Shown: positions 31,634 to 42,182, numbered from the stretch's first letter. The stretch is DNA of 64,000 nucleotides from Pseudomonadota bacterium (GCA_018240785.1 JAFEFC010000021.1:62001-126000); one strand, 5' to 3'. Notes: generated by a model not told the origin, from the letters alone. A program made the numbers and translations.

Positions 31634-31654
31634 AGGGGCTTTGGCCCCTTTTTT
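31634..31654 (+). terminator. Rho-independent terminator after tRNA-Gly
   Basis: AGGGGC and GCCCCT form a 6-bp stem with TTTG loop, followed by a T-run. It lies inside the element if the attachment core is at 31569-31586, so it would terminate tRNA transcription before the integrase. Confidence 0.75.
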
Positions 31655-31785
31655 CATTCCAGCGAGCGCCACGGAAATCCACCCACAGCTACCGTTTTTG
31701 AGTGACCAATTGAGGCACAAGAATACGGTTGGGACGGCTACCGGATAGTTGCTGGGGCTGAGCGGGAACCATGACGAGCATTAGG

Positions 31786-31805
31786 CCTAAGTCATAACTT
31801 AGGAG
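31786..31805 (+). promoter_or_regulatory. Inverted repeat overlapping the integrase ribosome-binding site
   Basis: CCTAAGT (31786-31792) and ACTTAGG (31797-31803) are perfect complements around CATA. The right arm contains the first part of the Shine-Dalgarno AGGAG (31801-31805), 7 bp before the integrase ATG. It could be an RNA hairpin masking the ribosome-binding site, or a protein operator. Confidence 0.45.
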
Positions 31806-31812
31806 CCTCGAA

Positions 31813-33756
31813 ATGGCACTCTCTGATCTGACAGTCCGGCAGGCAAGAACCACCGGCAAGCGCTACACCCTCTCCGATAACGACTGCCTGGGCCTGATGG
31901 TCTCTGCCGCAGGCGGCAAGTCGTGGATCTTCCGATACTACTGGCTGGGCAAGCAAAAGCGCATGTCCCTGGGTGGCTATCCCGCCCTCAGTCTGCGCGA
32001 GGCCCGCGCCGAGCGGGACAAGGCTCAGGTTCTGCTCGCCAAGGGCATTGATCCCCAAATCGAACGCGACCAGCGCCGGCACGCGGCCAAGCTGGCGGGC
32101 GAATACACCTTCAAGAACGTCTTCGATGCTTGGGTCGAGCATCGCCGCAAGGAACTCAAGGAAGGCCGTCAGAGCACGCTTTCGCAGATCCTGCGCATCT
32201 TCAACAAGGACGTGCTGCCTACCCTGGGGAAGATGTCGATCTACGACATTCGACGGCCCCAGCTCGTGGGCGTCGTGGCGGCGATCGAGAAACGCAAGGC
32301 GTTCACCACCGCCGAGAAGGTCCGCACCTGGTTCAACCAGATGTTCCGCTATGCCCTGGTCATCGCCGAAGGGCTGGAAGTCAATCCGGCCGCGGACCTG
32401 GACGTGGTGGCCGAGCCCAAGCCCCCGGTGGCCCACAACCCCTATCTGCACCTGCCCGAGCTGCCCGAGTTCCTTCAGAAGCTCCGGCGCTACAACCCCC
32501 GGGGCTGGCAGACCCAGCTTGGCGTCCGGCTGCTGTTCCTGACGGGGGTGCGCACGGGCGAGTTGCGCCTGGCCGAGCCTGAGCAATTCGACCTCGACCG
32601 CGGCTTGTGGATCATCCCGCCGCAGGTCGTCAAGCAACTCCAGGACGAAATGCGCAAGGCCGGCAAGCGGCCGCAGGACGTGCCGCCCTACATCGTGCCC
32701 CTGTCCCTGCAGGCCATCGAGATCGTGCGCTATCTCCTGGGCGTGATGCGTCCAGCGCAGAAGTACCTGCTGTCGCATCGCAGCGAACTCAAGAAGCGCA
32801 TCAGCGAGAACACCCTCAACAAGGCCGTGCAGCTCATGGGCTACGAGGGGCGCCTGACCGGCCACGGCATCCGCGGCACCATCTCGACCGCGCTCAACGA
32901 GATCGGATACCCGAAGATTTGGGTGGACGCTCAGCTTTCGCACTCCGACCCCAACAAGGTGAGTTCGGCCTACAACCACGCCAAGTACGTGGAGCCTCGG
33001 CGTCGCATGATGCAGGACTGGGCAGACCGTCTTGACCTGCTCGAACAGGGTGAAGTCGAAGCCGCGAGCGCGCATCTGACCATCCGTATCGACGGGGTGC
33101 CGGCAATGGCGGAAGTGGAGGAAGTGGTGGGCGCGGTCTCCACGACTGCTGAGCCTGTTGTCCCCGGCGTGCCGCCCGTGGTGGCCACGCCTATCGTCGT
33201 GACCCCCAACAGCGGCGGAATCATGTTCCAGCGGCTGTCGCAGGTGCCGCCGCCTCCGGTGCATGCCCCGGAGCCGGAAGTCTCCGCGATCCAGCGCGAG
33301 CGCGAGGAAATGCTGGCCATCTACGAGTCGCCGAACAATCTGCCGGTCCCGCTGTTCGGCAAGCTGGCCGGGAAGTCCAAGGACCAGATCAACCGCGAGC
33401 TGAAGGCGGGCAAGCTGCTGTCGATCAGCCTGGGCAACCGGGGGCAGCGGGTTCCCGACTGGCAACTGGTGCCGCTCAAGCACAAGCTGGCCCAAGTGCT
33501 CATGAACCAATGCCCGCACGCCGATTCGTGGGACCTGTACCGCATGCTGACCCAGCCTCACCCCGACCTGGGTGATCGTGCGGCCATTGATGCGGTCACG
33601 CCAACGAACGTGCCCGCAATCATCCGGGTTCTCATGGGCGACTACCAGCACCATGCGGATGTGCCCGAGGCCGTTGCCCCGCGGCCCATCCCCGAGGACG
33701 TGCGGCAGAGCGTCCGCCGACTGGTGGACAGCGCAGCGGTGCTTGAAGGGGTCTAG
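31813..33756 (+). CDS. int: Tyrosine recombinase/integrase of ICEclc type
   Basis: The 647-residue P4-like site-specific recombinase has an N-terminal DUF4102-type arm-binding domain (GLMVSAAGGKSWIFRY, MSLGGYPALSLREARAERD) and a catalytic domain with Arg in FLTGVRTGELR, the HGIRGT box, a second His in LSHSDPNK and the Tyr in SAYNHAKY. About 220 residues follow the catalytic domain, as in integrases of ICEclc relatives, which insert at tRNA-Gly and are longer than P4 integrase. It would insert and excise the element. AGGAG precedes ATG 31813. Confidence 0.92.
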   Translation: MALSDLTVRQARTTGKRYTLSDNDCLGLMVSAAGGKSWIFRYYWLGKQKRMSLGGYPALSLREARAERDKAQVLLAKGIDPQIERDQRRHAAKLAGEYTFKNVFDAWVEHRRKELKEGRQSTLSQILRIFNKDVLPTLGKMSIYDIRRPQLVGVVAAIEKRKAFTTAEKVRTWFNQMFRYALVIAEGLEVNPAADLDVVAEPKPPVAHNPYLHLPELPEFLQKLRRYNPRGWQTQLGVRLLFLTGVRTGELRLAEPEQFDLDRGLWIIPPQVVKQLQDEMRKAGKRPQDVPPYIVPLSLQAIEIVRYLLGVMRPAQKYLLSHRSELKKRISENTLNKAVQLMGYEGRLTGHGIRGTISTALNEIGYPKIWVDAQLSHSDPNKVSSAYNHAKYVEPRRRMMQDWADRLDLLEQGEVEAASAHLTIRIDGVPAMAEVEEVVGAVSTTAEPVVPGVPPVVATPIVVTPNSGGIMFQRLSQVPPPPVHAPEPEVSAIQREREEMLAIYESPNNLPVPLFGKLAGKSKDQINRELKAGKLLSISLGNRGQRVPDWQLVPLKHKLAQVLMNQCPHADSWDLYRMLTQPHPDLGDRAAIDAVTPTNVPAIIRVLMGDYQHHADVPEAVAPRPIPEDVRQSVRRLVDSAAVLEGV

Positions 33757-33779
33757 TCCGGTCTAGTCCCATGCTGCAA

Positions 33780-33814
33780 CCTATGGCCGGGATGAGACGG
33801 CTCCGGCCTATAGG
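33780..33814. terminator. Hairpin between convergent int and LysR-like gene
   Basis: CCTATGGCCGG (33780-33790) pairs with CCGGCCTATAGG (33803-33814) with one bulged base. It lies between two convergent stops, suggesting a bidirectional terminator, although no long T-run is present. Confidence 0.45.
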
Positions 33815-33822
33815 AGTGCCTG

Positions 33823-34464
33823 CTACAGGGCGCCTGCCTCGGCGATCTGCAGCGCCCTGCGCTCGAAACGCTTGGCAGCAGAATCTGCTTGCGCGTGGGG
33901 CCGTTGGAGGTACGTCACGATCTCATAGGGGCCATCGGCGAGCGGTCGCATGCTTACCCCCCATTGATGGGCACGCTCGATGCGCGATTGCGCGCATACG
34001 CCGATGCCGTAGCCGGCTGAAACCCACAGCGCCATCATCTCGAATGAAGTTGCAGGCAGGATGTTCTCTTGGTCCACTGGCATCAGGGAGGCCAACCTCT
34101 CGTCCAGCAAGGGACAAGCCTCCGCCTGCCAGCGATAGATTGGATAGTCCTGAAGATCGGAGATGGTGAGCTTCGCCTGATCAACCAAACGGAACCGCGG
34201 TGGTATCGCGACGGCCATGCTTTCGCACCACAGCCTCCGGCTACTCGTCAGGTGATCCCCCGCACTGCTAAGAGATAGCCCCGCGTCGTAGCGGCCCTCA
34301 TGCAGGCCCGTTACCAGCTCTTGATCCGAAACTTCACGCACGGCGATCGCGACACCCGGCTCGTGCGCTCGCTGCAGTGCAAGCAGCGCCGACAGCCGTG
34401 AAGACGGCACACCTGGCGCTATGGCGAGTGTGAAATTCGGGGACGGTCTGATGGCGTTGTGCAT
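33823..34464 (-). CDS. LysR-type effector-binding domain without DNA-binding domain
   Basis: The 213 residues match only the periplasmic-binding-protein-like effector domain of LysR regulators (FTLAIAPGVPSSRLSALLALQ, YDAGLSLS, VSAGYGIGVCAQSRIERA). The N-terminal winged helix is missing. It is related to the effector half of the full LysR protein at 34889-35782. ATG 34464 is preferred over an upstream TTG. It is divergent from the XRE gene with a palindrome between them. Either a truncated pseudogene or a stand-alone ligand-binding partner. Confidence 0.6.
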   Translation of the reverse strand: MHNAIRPSPNFTLAIAPGVPSSRLSALLALQRAHEPGVAIAVREVSDQELVTGLHEGRYDAGLSLSSAGDHLTSSRRLWCESMAVAIPPRFRLVDQAKLTISDLQDYPIYRWQAEACPLLDERLASLMPVDQENILPATSFEMMALWVSAGYGIGVCAQSRIERAHQWGVSMRPLADGPYEIVTYLQRPHAQADSAAKRFERRALQIAEAGAL

Positions 34465-34522
34465 GGATGCCCCCAAGAGGCAACGGGATCGAAAAGAGCA
34501 GCCGACATCATACTCAAGAGAT

Positions 34523-34543
34523 ATCTTTAACGTGGTTAAAGAT
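34523..34543. promoter_or_regulatory. Perfect 9-bp inverted repeat, probable operator
   Basis: ATCTTTAAC and GTTAAAGAT are perfect complements separated by GTG. The site lies between the divergent starts at 34464 and 34554, so it could control both genes. XRE repressors commonly bind such dyads in their own promoters. The sequence also satisfies the loose T-N11-A LysR box. Confidence 0.6.
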
Positions 34544-34553
34544 CAGTGATTCC

Positions 34554-34862
34554 ATGACGCTTCTGCGAATGCAGAAGCGCACTATTCGGCCTGGACGGCC
34601 CGCCGGAGTAACCACCTATGAGTCCGCACCGGCGTTGGCGTTCGGGCAAGCGGTGCGAGCCGCTCGCCTGGCTCAGGGGATTGCTCAGGATGAGTTCGCG
34701 GGCTTGGCGGGGATCGCGCGCTCGCACATGGGCAAGATTGAGCGCGGCGAGCACATGCCGACACTCGCTCTCATTCTAAAAATTTCCCTGGCTCTCAAGA
34801 TCAGCTCGGCCGAACTGATGACGGCCACGGAGCGCAACCTCTACCTTCAGGGCGATGCGTGA
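34554..34862 (+). CDS. XRE-family helix-turn-helix regulator
   Basis: A short protein (102 residues from ATG 34554; ATG 34569 is also possible) with a Cro/C1-type HTH at about 25-85: GQAVRAARLAQGIAQDEFAG, then IARSHMGKIERGEHMPTL. The basic N-terminus (MQKRTIRPGRPAG) may contact DNA. Probably autoregulated through the palindrome at 34523-34543. Such small regulators are common near the integrase end of these elements. Confidence 0.8.
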   Translation: MTLLRMQKRTIRPGRPAGVTTYESAPALAFGQAVRAARLAQGIAQDEFAGLAGIARSHMGKIERGEHMPTLALILKISLALKISSAELMTATERNLYLQGDA

Positions 34863-34888
34863 CGCCGGATGTGGCGCAGGCGTCGTAG

Positions 34889-35782
34889 CTAATCGCTCTT
34901 TGGCGAACGCAAACGCTCGATGAAGCGCTCTACGGGTGCGGATAGTCCGCTACCGCCTTCGGGCCGAAGCAGGTAGGTGATGATGACGGCCGAATCGAGC
35001 GCCAACGGCCGGATCACCACGTCGGGACGTTGACACGCCGCGATTCGGGTCGCCGTTGCGAAGCCGATGCCGTAACCAGCTCCGACCAATGTGAGCATCA
35101 TGTCCAGCGACGAGACATGCTCAACGATGGTGGACTCGCGCTCCAGGGGATGTAGCAGCCGGGTCAATTCGCGGCAGTAGCCCTCGCAAAGCTGCGGATC
35201 GCACATCACCAGCGGGTAACTCACGAGTTCACGTAGCGACACTTCCTTGTGGGCCAGCAACGGGTGCCGGATCGGCACGGTCACCACCAGCGGGTCCTGC
35301 CAGATGGGCTCCGTCACCAGTCCGTCGCCGACGTCCGCGGTGTGTGCGAAACCGATCGCGAAGTCGCCGGATCGCAGTCCCCGCAACTGTTCCGCCAGGG
35401 TGACCTCGGAGAGCCGTATTTCGATCTCCGGCTCCTCCTGGCGGCACAGGGCAAGAAGTGCAGACAGCCGCGGGTCGATGGCGCCATCGGAGATGGCGAT
35501 GCGCACGCTGCCTCTTAGGCCTGCGGCGATCGCCCTGACGTTTTCTCGTGCCTGCTCCAGGTTGGTGAACAGCCTGCGAATGTCCTGAAGGAAGGTGGTG
35601 CCCGCTGGCGTCAACCGCGTTCCCCGCCGATCGCGGTCAAAGAGCAGCACCCCCAGTTCGTCTTCCAATTCCTTGATCGTGCGGGACAGCGGCGGCTGCT
35701 CGATGTGCAAGCGCTCCGCAGCACGGGTGAAATGCAGCTCTTCGGCGAGAGCCACGAAGCAGCGCAAATGACGAAGTTCCAT
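34889..35782 (-). CDS. LysR-family transcriptional regulator
   Basis: Complete LTTR of 297 residues: HTH at 1-65 (MELRHLRCFVALAEELHFTR, EQPPLSRTIKELEDELG) and an effector domain with GYGIGFATATRIA. ATG 35782 has AGGA upstream and is the family start; an upstream TTG would add six residues. The target is unknown. The 300-bp region upstream contains no divergent gene, only AT-rich sequence with a palindrome, so any former partner gene may be lost. Confidence 0.88.
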   Translation of the reverse strand: MELRHLRCFVALAEELHFTRAAERLHIEQPPLSRTIKELEDELGVLLFDRDRRGTRLTPAGTTFLQDIRRLFTNLEQARENVRAIAAGLRGSVRIAISDGAIDPRLSALLALCRQEEPEIEIRLSEVTLAEQLRGLRSGDFAIGFAHTADVGDGLVTEPIWQDPLVVTVPIRHPLLAHKEVSLRELVSYPLVMCDPQLCEGYCRELTRLLHPLERESTIVEHVSSLDMMLTLVGAGYGIGFATATRIAACQRPDVVIRPLALDSAVIITYLLRPEGGSGLSAPVERFIERLRSPKSD

Positions 35783-35916
35783 GGGCACGTCCTTCAGCAA
35801 TCCTGGTCATTGGGTTGGCCACGGCGCATTGCTGCCGAAGTGCGCTTAGAGGGGGCGACGTAGTGCTGGGTCCCTCTTCAGGGCGAGGAAAAAGGCCATC
35901 GGTGTATCTGAATAAG

Positions 35917-35936
35917 AATACATATGTTCATGTATT
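35917..35936. promoter_or_regulatory. AT-rich palindrome in the gap upstream of the LysR gene
   Basis: AATACAT and ATGTATT flank ATGTTC. The core TTCATGTAT resembles the right halves of the ArsR-type dyads at 52-54 kb. The surrounding interval, 35783-36102, holds no recognisable gene. Confidence 0.35.
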
Positions 35937-36102
35937 AACTCAAGTCAAGGGCGGTAGCAACTGTTTCGGAACGTGACGCCGAAGCCAACCCGCTCAATGC
36001 TTGAGCGGCTAAGGCAGTACTGACGCCAAAGTAGCGCGAGCCCACAGAGGGGCTCGCGAGATGTAGGACTGAAGGCGCTCTGCCTTCATGGAAAGGCCCA
36101 AA

Positions 36103-36700
36103 TCAGGCCGGGTTGATTTCCAACGAGCCACGGTTGATCTGGTCGCGTTCCATCGACTCGAACAAGGCACCGAAGTTTCCTTCGCCGAAGCCCTCGCGGT
36201 AGTTGCCCTTGCGCTCGATGAACTCGAAGAACACCGGGCCAAGCAGCGGCTCGGAGAATATCTGCAGCAGCAGGCGGGGCTGGCCGCCTTCGGTCGTGCC
36301 GTCGAGCAGAATGCCGCGCGCCTGCAACTCGGGTACGGGCTGGCCATGGCCGGGCAGGCGCTTTTCCAAGTTTGCGTAATAGATGTCGTTGGGGGCGGTC
36401 AGCAGCGGGATACCGGCCATCTGCACGCGGTCGAGCGCATCGAGTAGGTTGTCGCACAGCAGGGCGATGTGCTGGATGCCCTCGCCGCTGAACTGCATCA
36501 AGAATTCCTCAATCTGGCCGCCGCCCTGGCGTGCTTCCTCGTTCAGCGGGATGCGGATCAGGCCGTCCGGCGCGCTCATCGCCTTGGAGGCTAGGCCGGT
36601 GTACTCGCCGTTGATGTCGAAGTAGCGGATCTCTTGGAAGTTGAAGAACTTCGTGTAGAAGTCGGCCCAGTACTCCGACTCGCACAAGCGCAATCCCATG
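36103..36700 (-). pseudogene. hpd: 4-hydroxyphenylpyruvate dioxygenase, C-terminal fragment
   Basis: About 195 residues match the C-terminal catalytic half of [44 protein letters not shown] (second metal-ligand His in QHIA) and [20 protein letters not shown]. The N-terminal half, with the first iron-ligand His, is absent. The frame reads upstream only into the opposite-strand lrp remnant. A nonfunctional remnant of tyrosine catabolism, probably left by a deletion. Confidence 0.82.
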
Positions 36701-36916
36701 GACGTGTTCCGCGCGTCTGTCCAGAACTGGCCAGAGGTTGTGGAGTGCCATGCGCTGACCGGCGACATGGACTATCTGCTGCGGGTGGTCGTCATGGACA
36801 TGGCTCACTACTCCCGCTTCGTGCTCGACACGCTGCTCAAGCACCCCAGCGTGCAGGACTGCAAGACCAGCTTCGTGCTGGATCGCGTAAAGAGCACCAC
36901 GGCCTTGCCCCTATGA
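36690..36916 (+). pseudogene. Lrp/AsnC-family regulator, C-terminal fragment
   Basis: About 70 residues match the RAM effector domain of Lrp ([20 protein letters not shown], then HPSVQDCKTSFVLDRVKST) and end at TGA 36914. The N-terminal HTH is missing. Its 5' end abuts the 5' end of the hpd fragment on the other strand. Intact genomes commonly carry hpd and lrp divergently, so one deletion appears to have removed both 5' halves. Confidence 0.75.
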
Positions 36917-36955
36917 GCATTCGGCCGGTTGGTGTGGCGGGGATGCAAATAGCGA

Positions 36956-36986
36956 TTGACCTTCCAACGGTGGCAAGGAGCACACT
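36956..36986 (+). promoter_or_regulatory. CueR-type promoter of the small copper chaperone
   Basis: TTGACC (36956-36961), a 19-bp spacer carrying the dyad ACCTTCC/GGCAAGGA, then CACACT (36981-36986). The overlong spacer and CCTTCC...AAGG dyad are typical of MerR/CueR-activated promoters. It lies 30 bp before the HMA gene. Confidence 0.7.
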
Positions 36987-37016
36987 TCAAACACCCCAAC
37001 CCGAAAGGAGTTTTCC

Positions 37017-37211
37017 ATGCAATTCCATCTCGAAGACATGACCTGCGGCGGCTGCGCCCGCACTGTGACGAAAACGATCCAAATGATCGACCCCAACGCC
37101 AAGATCGTCACGGACCCGCCGACCCGCCGTGTCGAGGTCCAGACCTCGGCCTCGCAAGAGCAGATCGCCGCGGCCCTGAGCGAAGCTGGCTTCCCGCCGC
37201 GCGCGCAGTAA
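37017..37211 (+). CDS. Heavy-metal-associated domain protein, CopZ-like copper chaperone
   Basis: A 64-residue ferredoxin-like HMA domain with the metal-binding loop DMTCGGCARTVT. Strong ribosome-binding site AAAGGAG. It probably carries Cu(I) to CopA, encoded 2 kb away on the opposite strand, and its promoter has a CueR-type dyad. The GGC in MTCGGC (instead of the usual xxC alternatives such as ASC) is within family variation. Confidence 0.85.
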   Translation: MQFHLEDMTCGGCARTVTKTIQMIDPNAKIVTDPPTRRVEVQTSASQEQIAAALSEAGFPPRAQ

Positions 37212-37285
37212 CACCGCATCGTGGCCGGCATGCACACAGGACGGCCGATGCGAGCACGTGCGCTGCGCCGTACCTGGCGCGGCGC

Positions 37286-38022
37286 TCAGTGCATCCCAAG
37301 GTAGGCCGACCTTGGCCACAGGGCCATCGCCACCATCATCAGGTTCTCGGTCAGGGACACGAAGCCCAGCGGCACGTTGCTGTCCCCGCCCACGCAGGCG
37401 CACTTGAGTTCCCGGCGATCGACATAGACCGCCTTGAAAACCGACACGGCCCCGACGGTCCCGATGAACAGCGCCAACGGAATCGACACCCACATCCCCA
37501 CGCCCGCGACCATCTGGACGCCTGCGATGGCCTCCGCGAACGGGTAGAAATAGGCATACCGAACCCAGCGCTTGGCCAGCAGGTCGTCGCGAAGCCGTCC
37601 ACGTCCTTGAGCTTCTGCAGCGCCAGGAGGCACATGGCAAAGGCCACGAACCACTCTGCCGCCTGAATGCTCTAGACTTGGCCGAAGGCCGCCCAGCTCG
37701 CCGCCAGCGCCATTGCGGCCGCCGTGGCGAACAGCGCGATCACAGGGGTCTAGGTCACGGCGTTCTTGTCCTTCACGGACATGCCGAAGAATTTGCGTAG
37801 GTCGTCGTAGCCGCCCACGCGCCGCCCGTTTATGAAGACCTGGGGCGTGGTCTCGATGCCATGCTCCTTCTTGAACGCATCCGTCTGCTCGCGGCTTGCC
37901 AAGTGTTTGTCCTCGACCTCGTAGCCCTTGCGGTTGAGCAGATCGAGCGACTTCAGCCCGTAGGGGCAGGTATGGCCGGGCATGACCATTCGGTAGAGCG
38001 TGGCTAGCTTGGGCGCAGACAT
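37286..38022 (-). pseudogene. Glutaredoxin-MauE/DoxX-like redox membrane protein, disrupted
   Basis: The first 90 codons encode a glutaredoxin-like domain (LYRMVMPGHTCPYGLKSLDL, TTPQVFINGRRVGGYDDL). A TAG at about 37752 interrupts it. The frame continues as a membrane segment (VIALFATAAAMALAASWAA), meets a second TAG at about 37675, and near 37590 shifts frame into LLAKRWVRYAYFYPFAEAIA, followed by ELKCACVGGDSNVPLGFVS and a final hydrophobic helix. Intact homologues join all these parts in one protein. Start ATG 38022 has AGGAGAAG upstream. The glutaredoxin portion alone could still be made. Confidence 0.75.
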
Positions 38023-38245
38023 GCAGGACTTCTCCTGTGGGACTTTCCATGGGCCGGCCGTCACGGATTTAAGGACGTTGATGACCTTTCCAGCCTAACC
38101 GACGACCGTGCAAAGGGAGTGTAGACACCTGGCTCGCGGGTTGGTCTGGCCCACGGGTTGGTTATCTGGCGGCAATGCCGTCAGTCCTCCATCTGCCAGA
38201 GCAACCCTGCCGCAGGCCGGTGCGCCTGAGGCAGCACGCAGGCTC

Positions 38246-38584
38246 CTAGTGGTTCTCCTTGGCATGGTTGATCGTGTACTTGGGGATCTCGACGGTCAGG
38301 TCTTCGGTCGCAACGATGGCCTGGCAGCTCAGCCGCGACTGCGCCTCCAGTCCCCAGGCCCGGTCGAGCAGATCGTCCTCGCATTCCTCGACTTCGTTTA
38401 GAGAATCGAACCCCTTGCGCACGATGCAGTGACAGGTCGTGCAGGCACAGCTCATGTCGCAGGCATGCTCGATCTCGATGCCGTTGTCCAGCAGGGCCTC
38501 GCAGATCGAAGTGCCTGCTGGCACGTTCAGTTCGGCTCCCTCAGGCGCCAGTTCAGGATGGGGCAAGACGGTGATTTTGGGCAT
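38246..38584 (-). CDS. fdx: ISC-type [2Fe-2S] ferredoxin
   Basis: A 112-residue plant/adrenodoxin-like ferredoxin with cluster ligands in ACDMSCACTTCHC and a fourth Cys in RLSCQAIV. The sequence closely resembles Fdx of the iron-sulfur cluster assembly system. It starts 15 bp after the cueR stop with AGGAGAG, so it is the third gene of a copA-cueR-fdx transcript. An accessory copy here may support Fe-S repair under copper stress. Confidence 0.9.
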   Translation of the reverse strand: MPKITVLPHPELAPEGAELNVPAGTSICEALLDNGIEIEHACDMSCACTTCHCIVRKGFDSLNEVEECEDDLLDRAWGLEAQSRLSCQAIVATEDLTVEIPKYTINHAKENH

Positions 38585-38599
38585 ATCTCTCCTGGCTGC

Positions 38600-39079
38600 T
38601 CAGTGCGCACACGGCTTTTTTCCTGCTGCGTTGGCTCGCGCGCGGCGCGGCACTGCGCCAGTGCGCGCTTCGGGCTTGTTGTCACTGATATCGGGCTGCT
38701 CCAGCGTGTGCAGGATCGGGCAGTCGGGCCGTTCGTCGCCGGCGCAACACCGGATCAGCGCCTTGAGCGTCGCGGCCATCTCCAGCATGCTCTCGATGCG
38801 CCGGTCCAACTCGTCGATGTGTTGCTGGGCCAGACGCTTTACATCAGCACTCTGGCGCGACTTGTCATTCCACAGTCCCAGCAAGTCCGTGATCTCGGCC
38901 ACCGAGAAGCCGAGGTCGCGCGAACGCCGGATGAAATGCAACCGGTGAACGTCGTCCTGGGTATAGGCGCGGTAGCCCGAATCGGTGCGGTCAGCCGGAG
39001 GGATCAGACCGATTTGCTCGTAGTAGCGGATCATTTTGGCCGAGACCTTCGAGGCCTTGGATGCTTCACCGATGTTCAT
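38600..39079 (-). CDS. cueR: Cu(I)-responsive MerR-family regulator CueR
   Basis: The 159-residue MerR protein has an N-terminal winged HTH (MNIGEASKASKVSAKMIRYY), a long dimerisation helix and the metal-binding loop CCAGDERPDCPIL, with the two cysteines spaced as in CueR. The C-terminal extension (about 20 residues) is basic. It likely activates the promoters at 41627-41657 and 36956-36986. Strong AGGAGG ribosome-binding site. It lies 15 bp downstream of copA. Confidence 0.92.
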   Translation of the reverse strand: MNIGEASKASKVSAKMIRYYEQIGLIPPADRTDSGYRAYTQDDVHRLHFIRRSRDLGFSVAEITDLLGLWNDKSRQSADVKRLAQQHIDELDRRIESMLEMAATLKALIRCCAGDERPDCPILHTLEQPDISDNKPEARTGAVPRRARANAAGKKPCAH

Positions 39080-39094
39080 GGTGTTCCTCCTTTC

Positions 39095-41590
<2,496 letters not shown>

Positions 41591-41626
41591 GGTGTGCTTC
41601 CCATAGTTGAAATTCGACATGGAGGG

Positions 41627-41657
41627 AGCTTAGGGTTTACCATCGTGGGAAGGTCAA
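41627..41657 (-). promoter_or_regulatory. CueR-type promoter of copA
   Basis: On the minus strand TTGACC (41657-41652), a 19-bp spacer starting TTCCCACGATGG, and TAAGCT (41632-41627). The long spacer with the CCTTCCC dyad is the classical CueR/copA arrangement. Confidence 0.85.
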
Positions 41658-41825
41658 GCGCTTTTTCGGATGCTGTCAGGTTTCAGAAATGACCCGGTGC
41701 ACGGGGAACGGAGGCCTTGCCTGCCAGGCTCGCACTGGTTCTTTGCTGCGCGCGCCTAAGCGGCCGCTGCCTTGTTAATTCTGAAGGGCGAAAACAGCCA
41801 TTCGAGGTTAGGAAATATTTTAAAA

Positions 41826-42182
41826 ATGAATACAAGTAAGCCATTCAGTACCCCACCGAAGGGTCCCAGCGCCGATTTGGAATCGCTGTCACAGAATGAC
41901 GTGACCATCTTGGCTGAGACATTCCGCCTCCTGGGTGACCCGTCCCGGCTGAGAATCATGCTGTGCTGCATGAAAGGCTCTTCCTCGGTCGGGGACATCG
42001 CTGAAACCCTCGAACTCTCGCAGTCGCTGGTGAGCCACCACCTGCGGCTGCTGCGCGGTGCTCGCCTGGTCAAGGGCGTGCGCCAAGCCAAACAGATCTT
42101 CTATGAGGTGGCGGACAAGCACGTGAACCAGGTGCTGCTGGATATGGCCACCCACATCGCGGAAGACCACAACGACGAGTAA
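41826..42182 (+). CDS. SmtB/CzrA-like ArsR-family metal sensor (first copy)
   Basis: 118-residue winged-helix repressor: ETFRLLGDPSRLRIML, then the recognition region LELSQSLVSHHLRLLRGARL. The C-terminal helix has D-K-H-x10-H-x2-E (DKHVNQVLLDMATHIAE), the alpha5 zinc/cobalt site of SmtB and CzrA. The alpha3 CVC motif of arsenic or cadmium sensors is absent. It is closely similar to the protein at 53524-53901. ATG 41826 is preferred to 41772. It lies convergent with lpd, so its regulon may be the RND or lpd genes or distant sites. Confidence 0.85.
   Translation: MNTSKPFSTPPKGPSADLESLSQNDVTILAETFRLLGDPSRLRIMLCCMKGSSSVGDIAETLELSQSLVSHHLRLLRGARLVKGVRQAKQIFYEVADKHVNQVLLDMATHIAEDHNDE

Noticed and set aside
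31394-31720. Minus-strand open frame across the tRNA-Gly and its terminator
   Set aside because: It overlaps a tRNA and contains no conserved features; open by chance.
38065-38245. Possible promoter with a CCTTTCC dyad near 38080-38100
   Set aside because: No -35/-10 pair with a 19-bp spacer could be placed; too weak to list as a CueR site.
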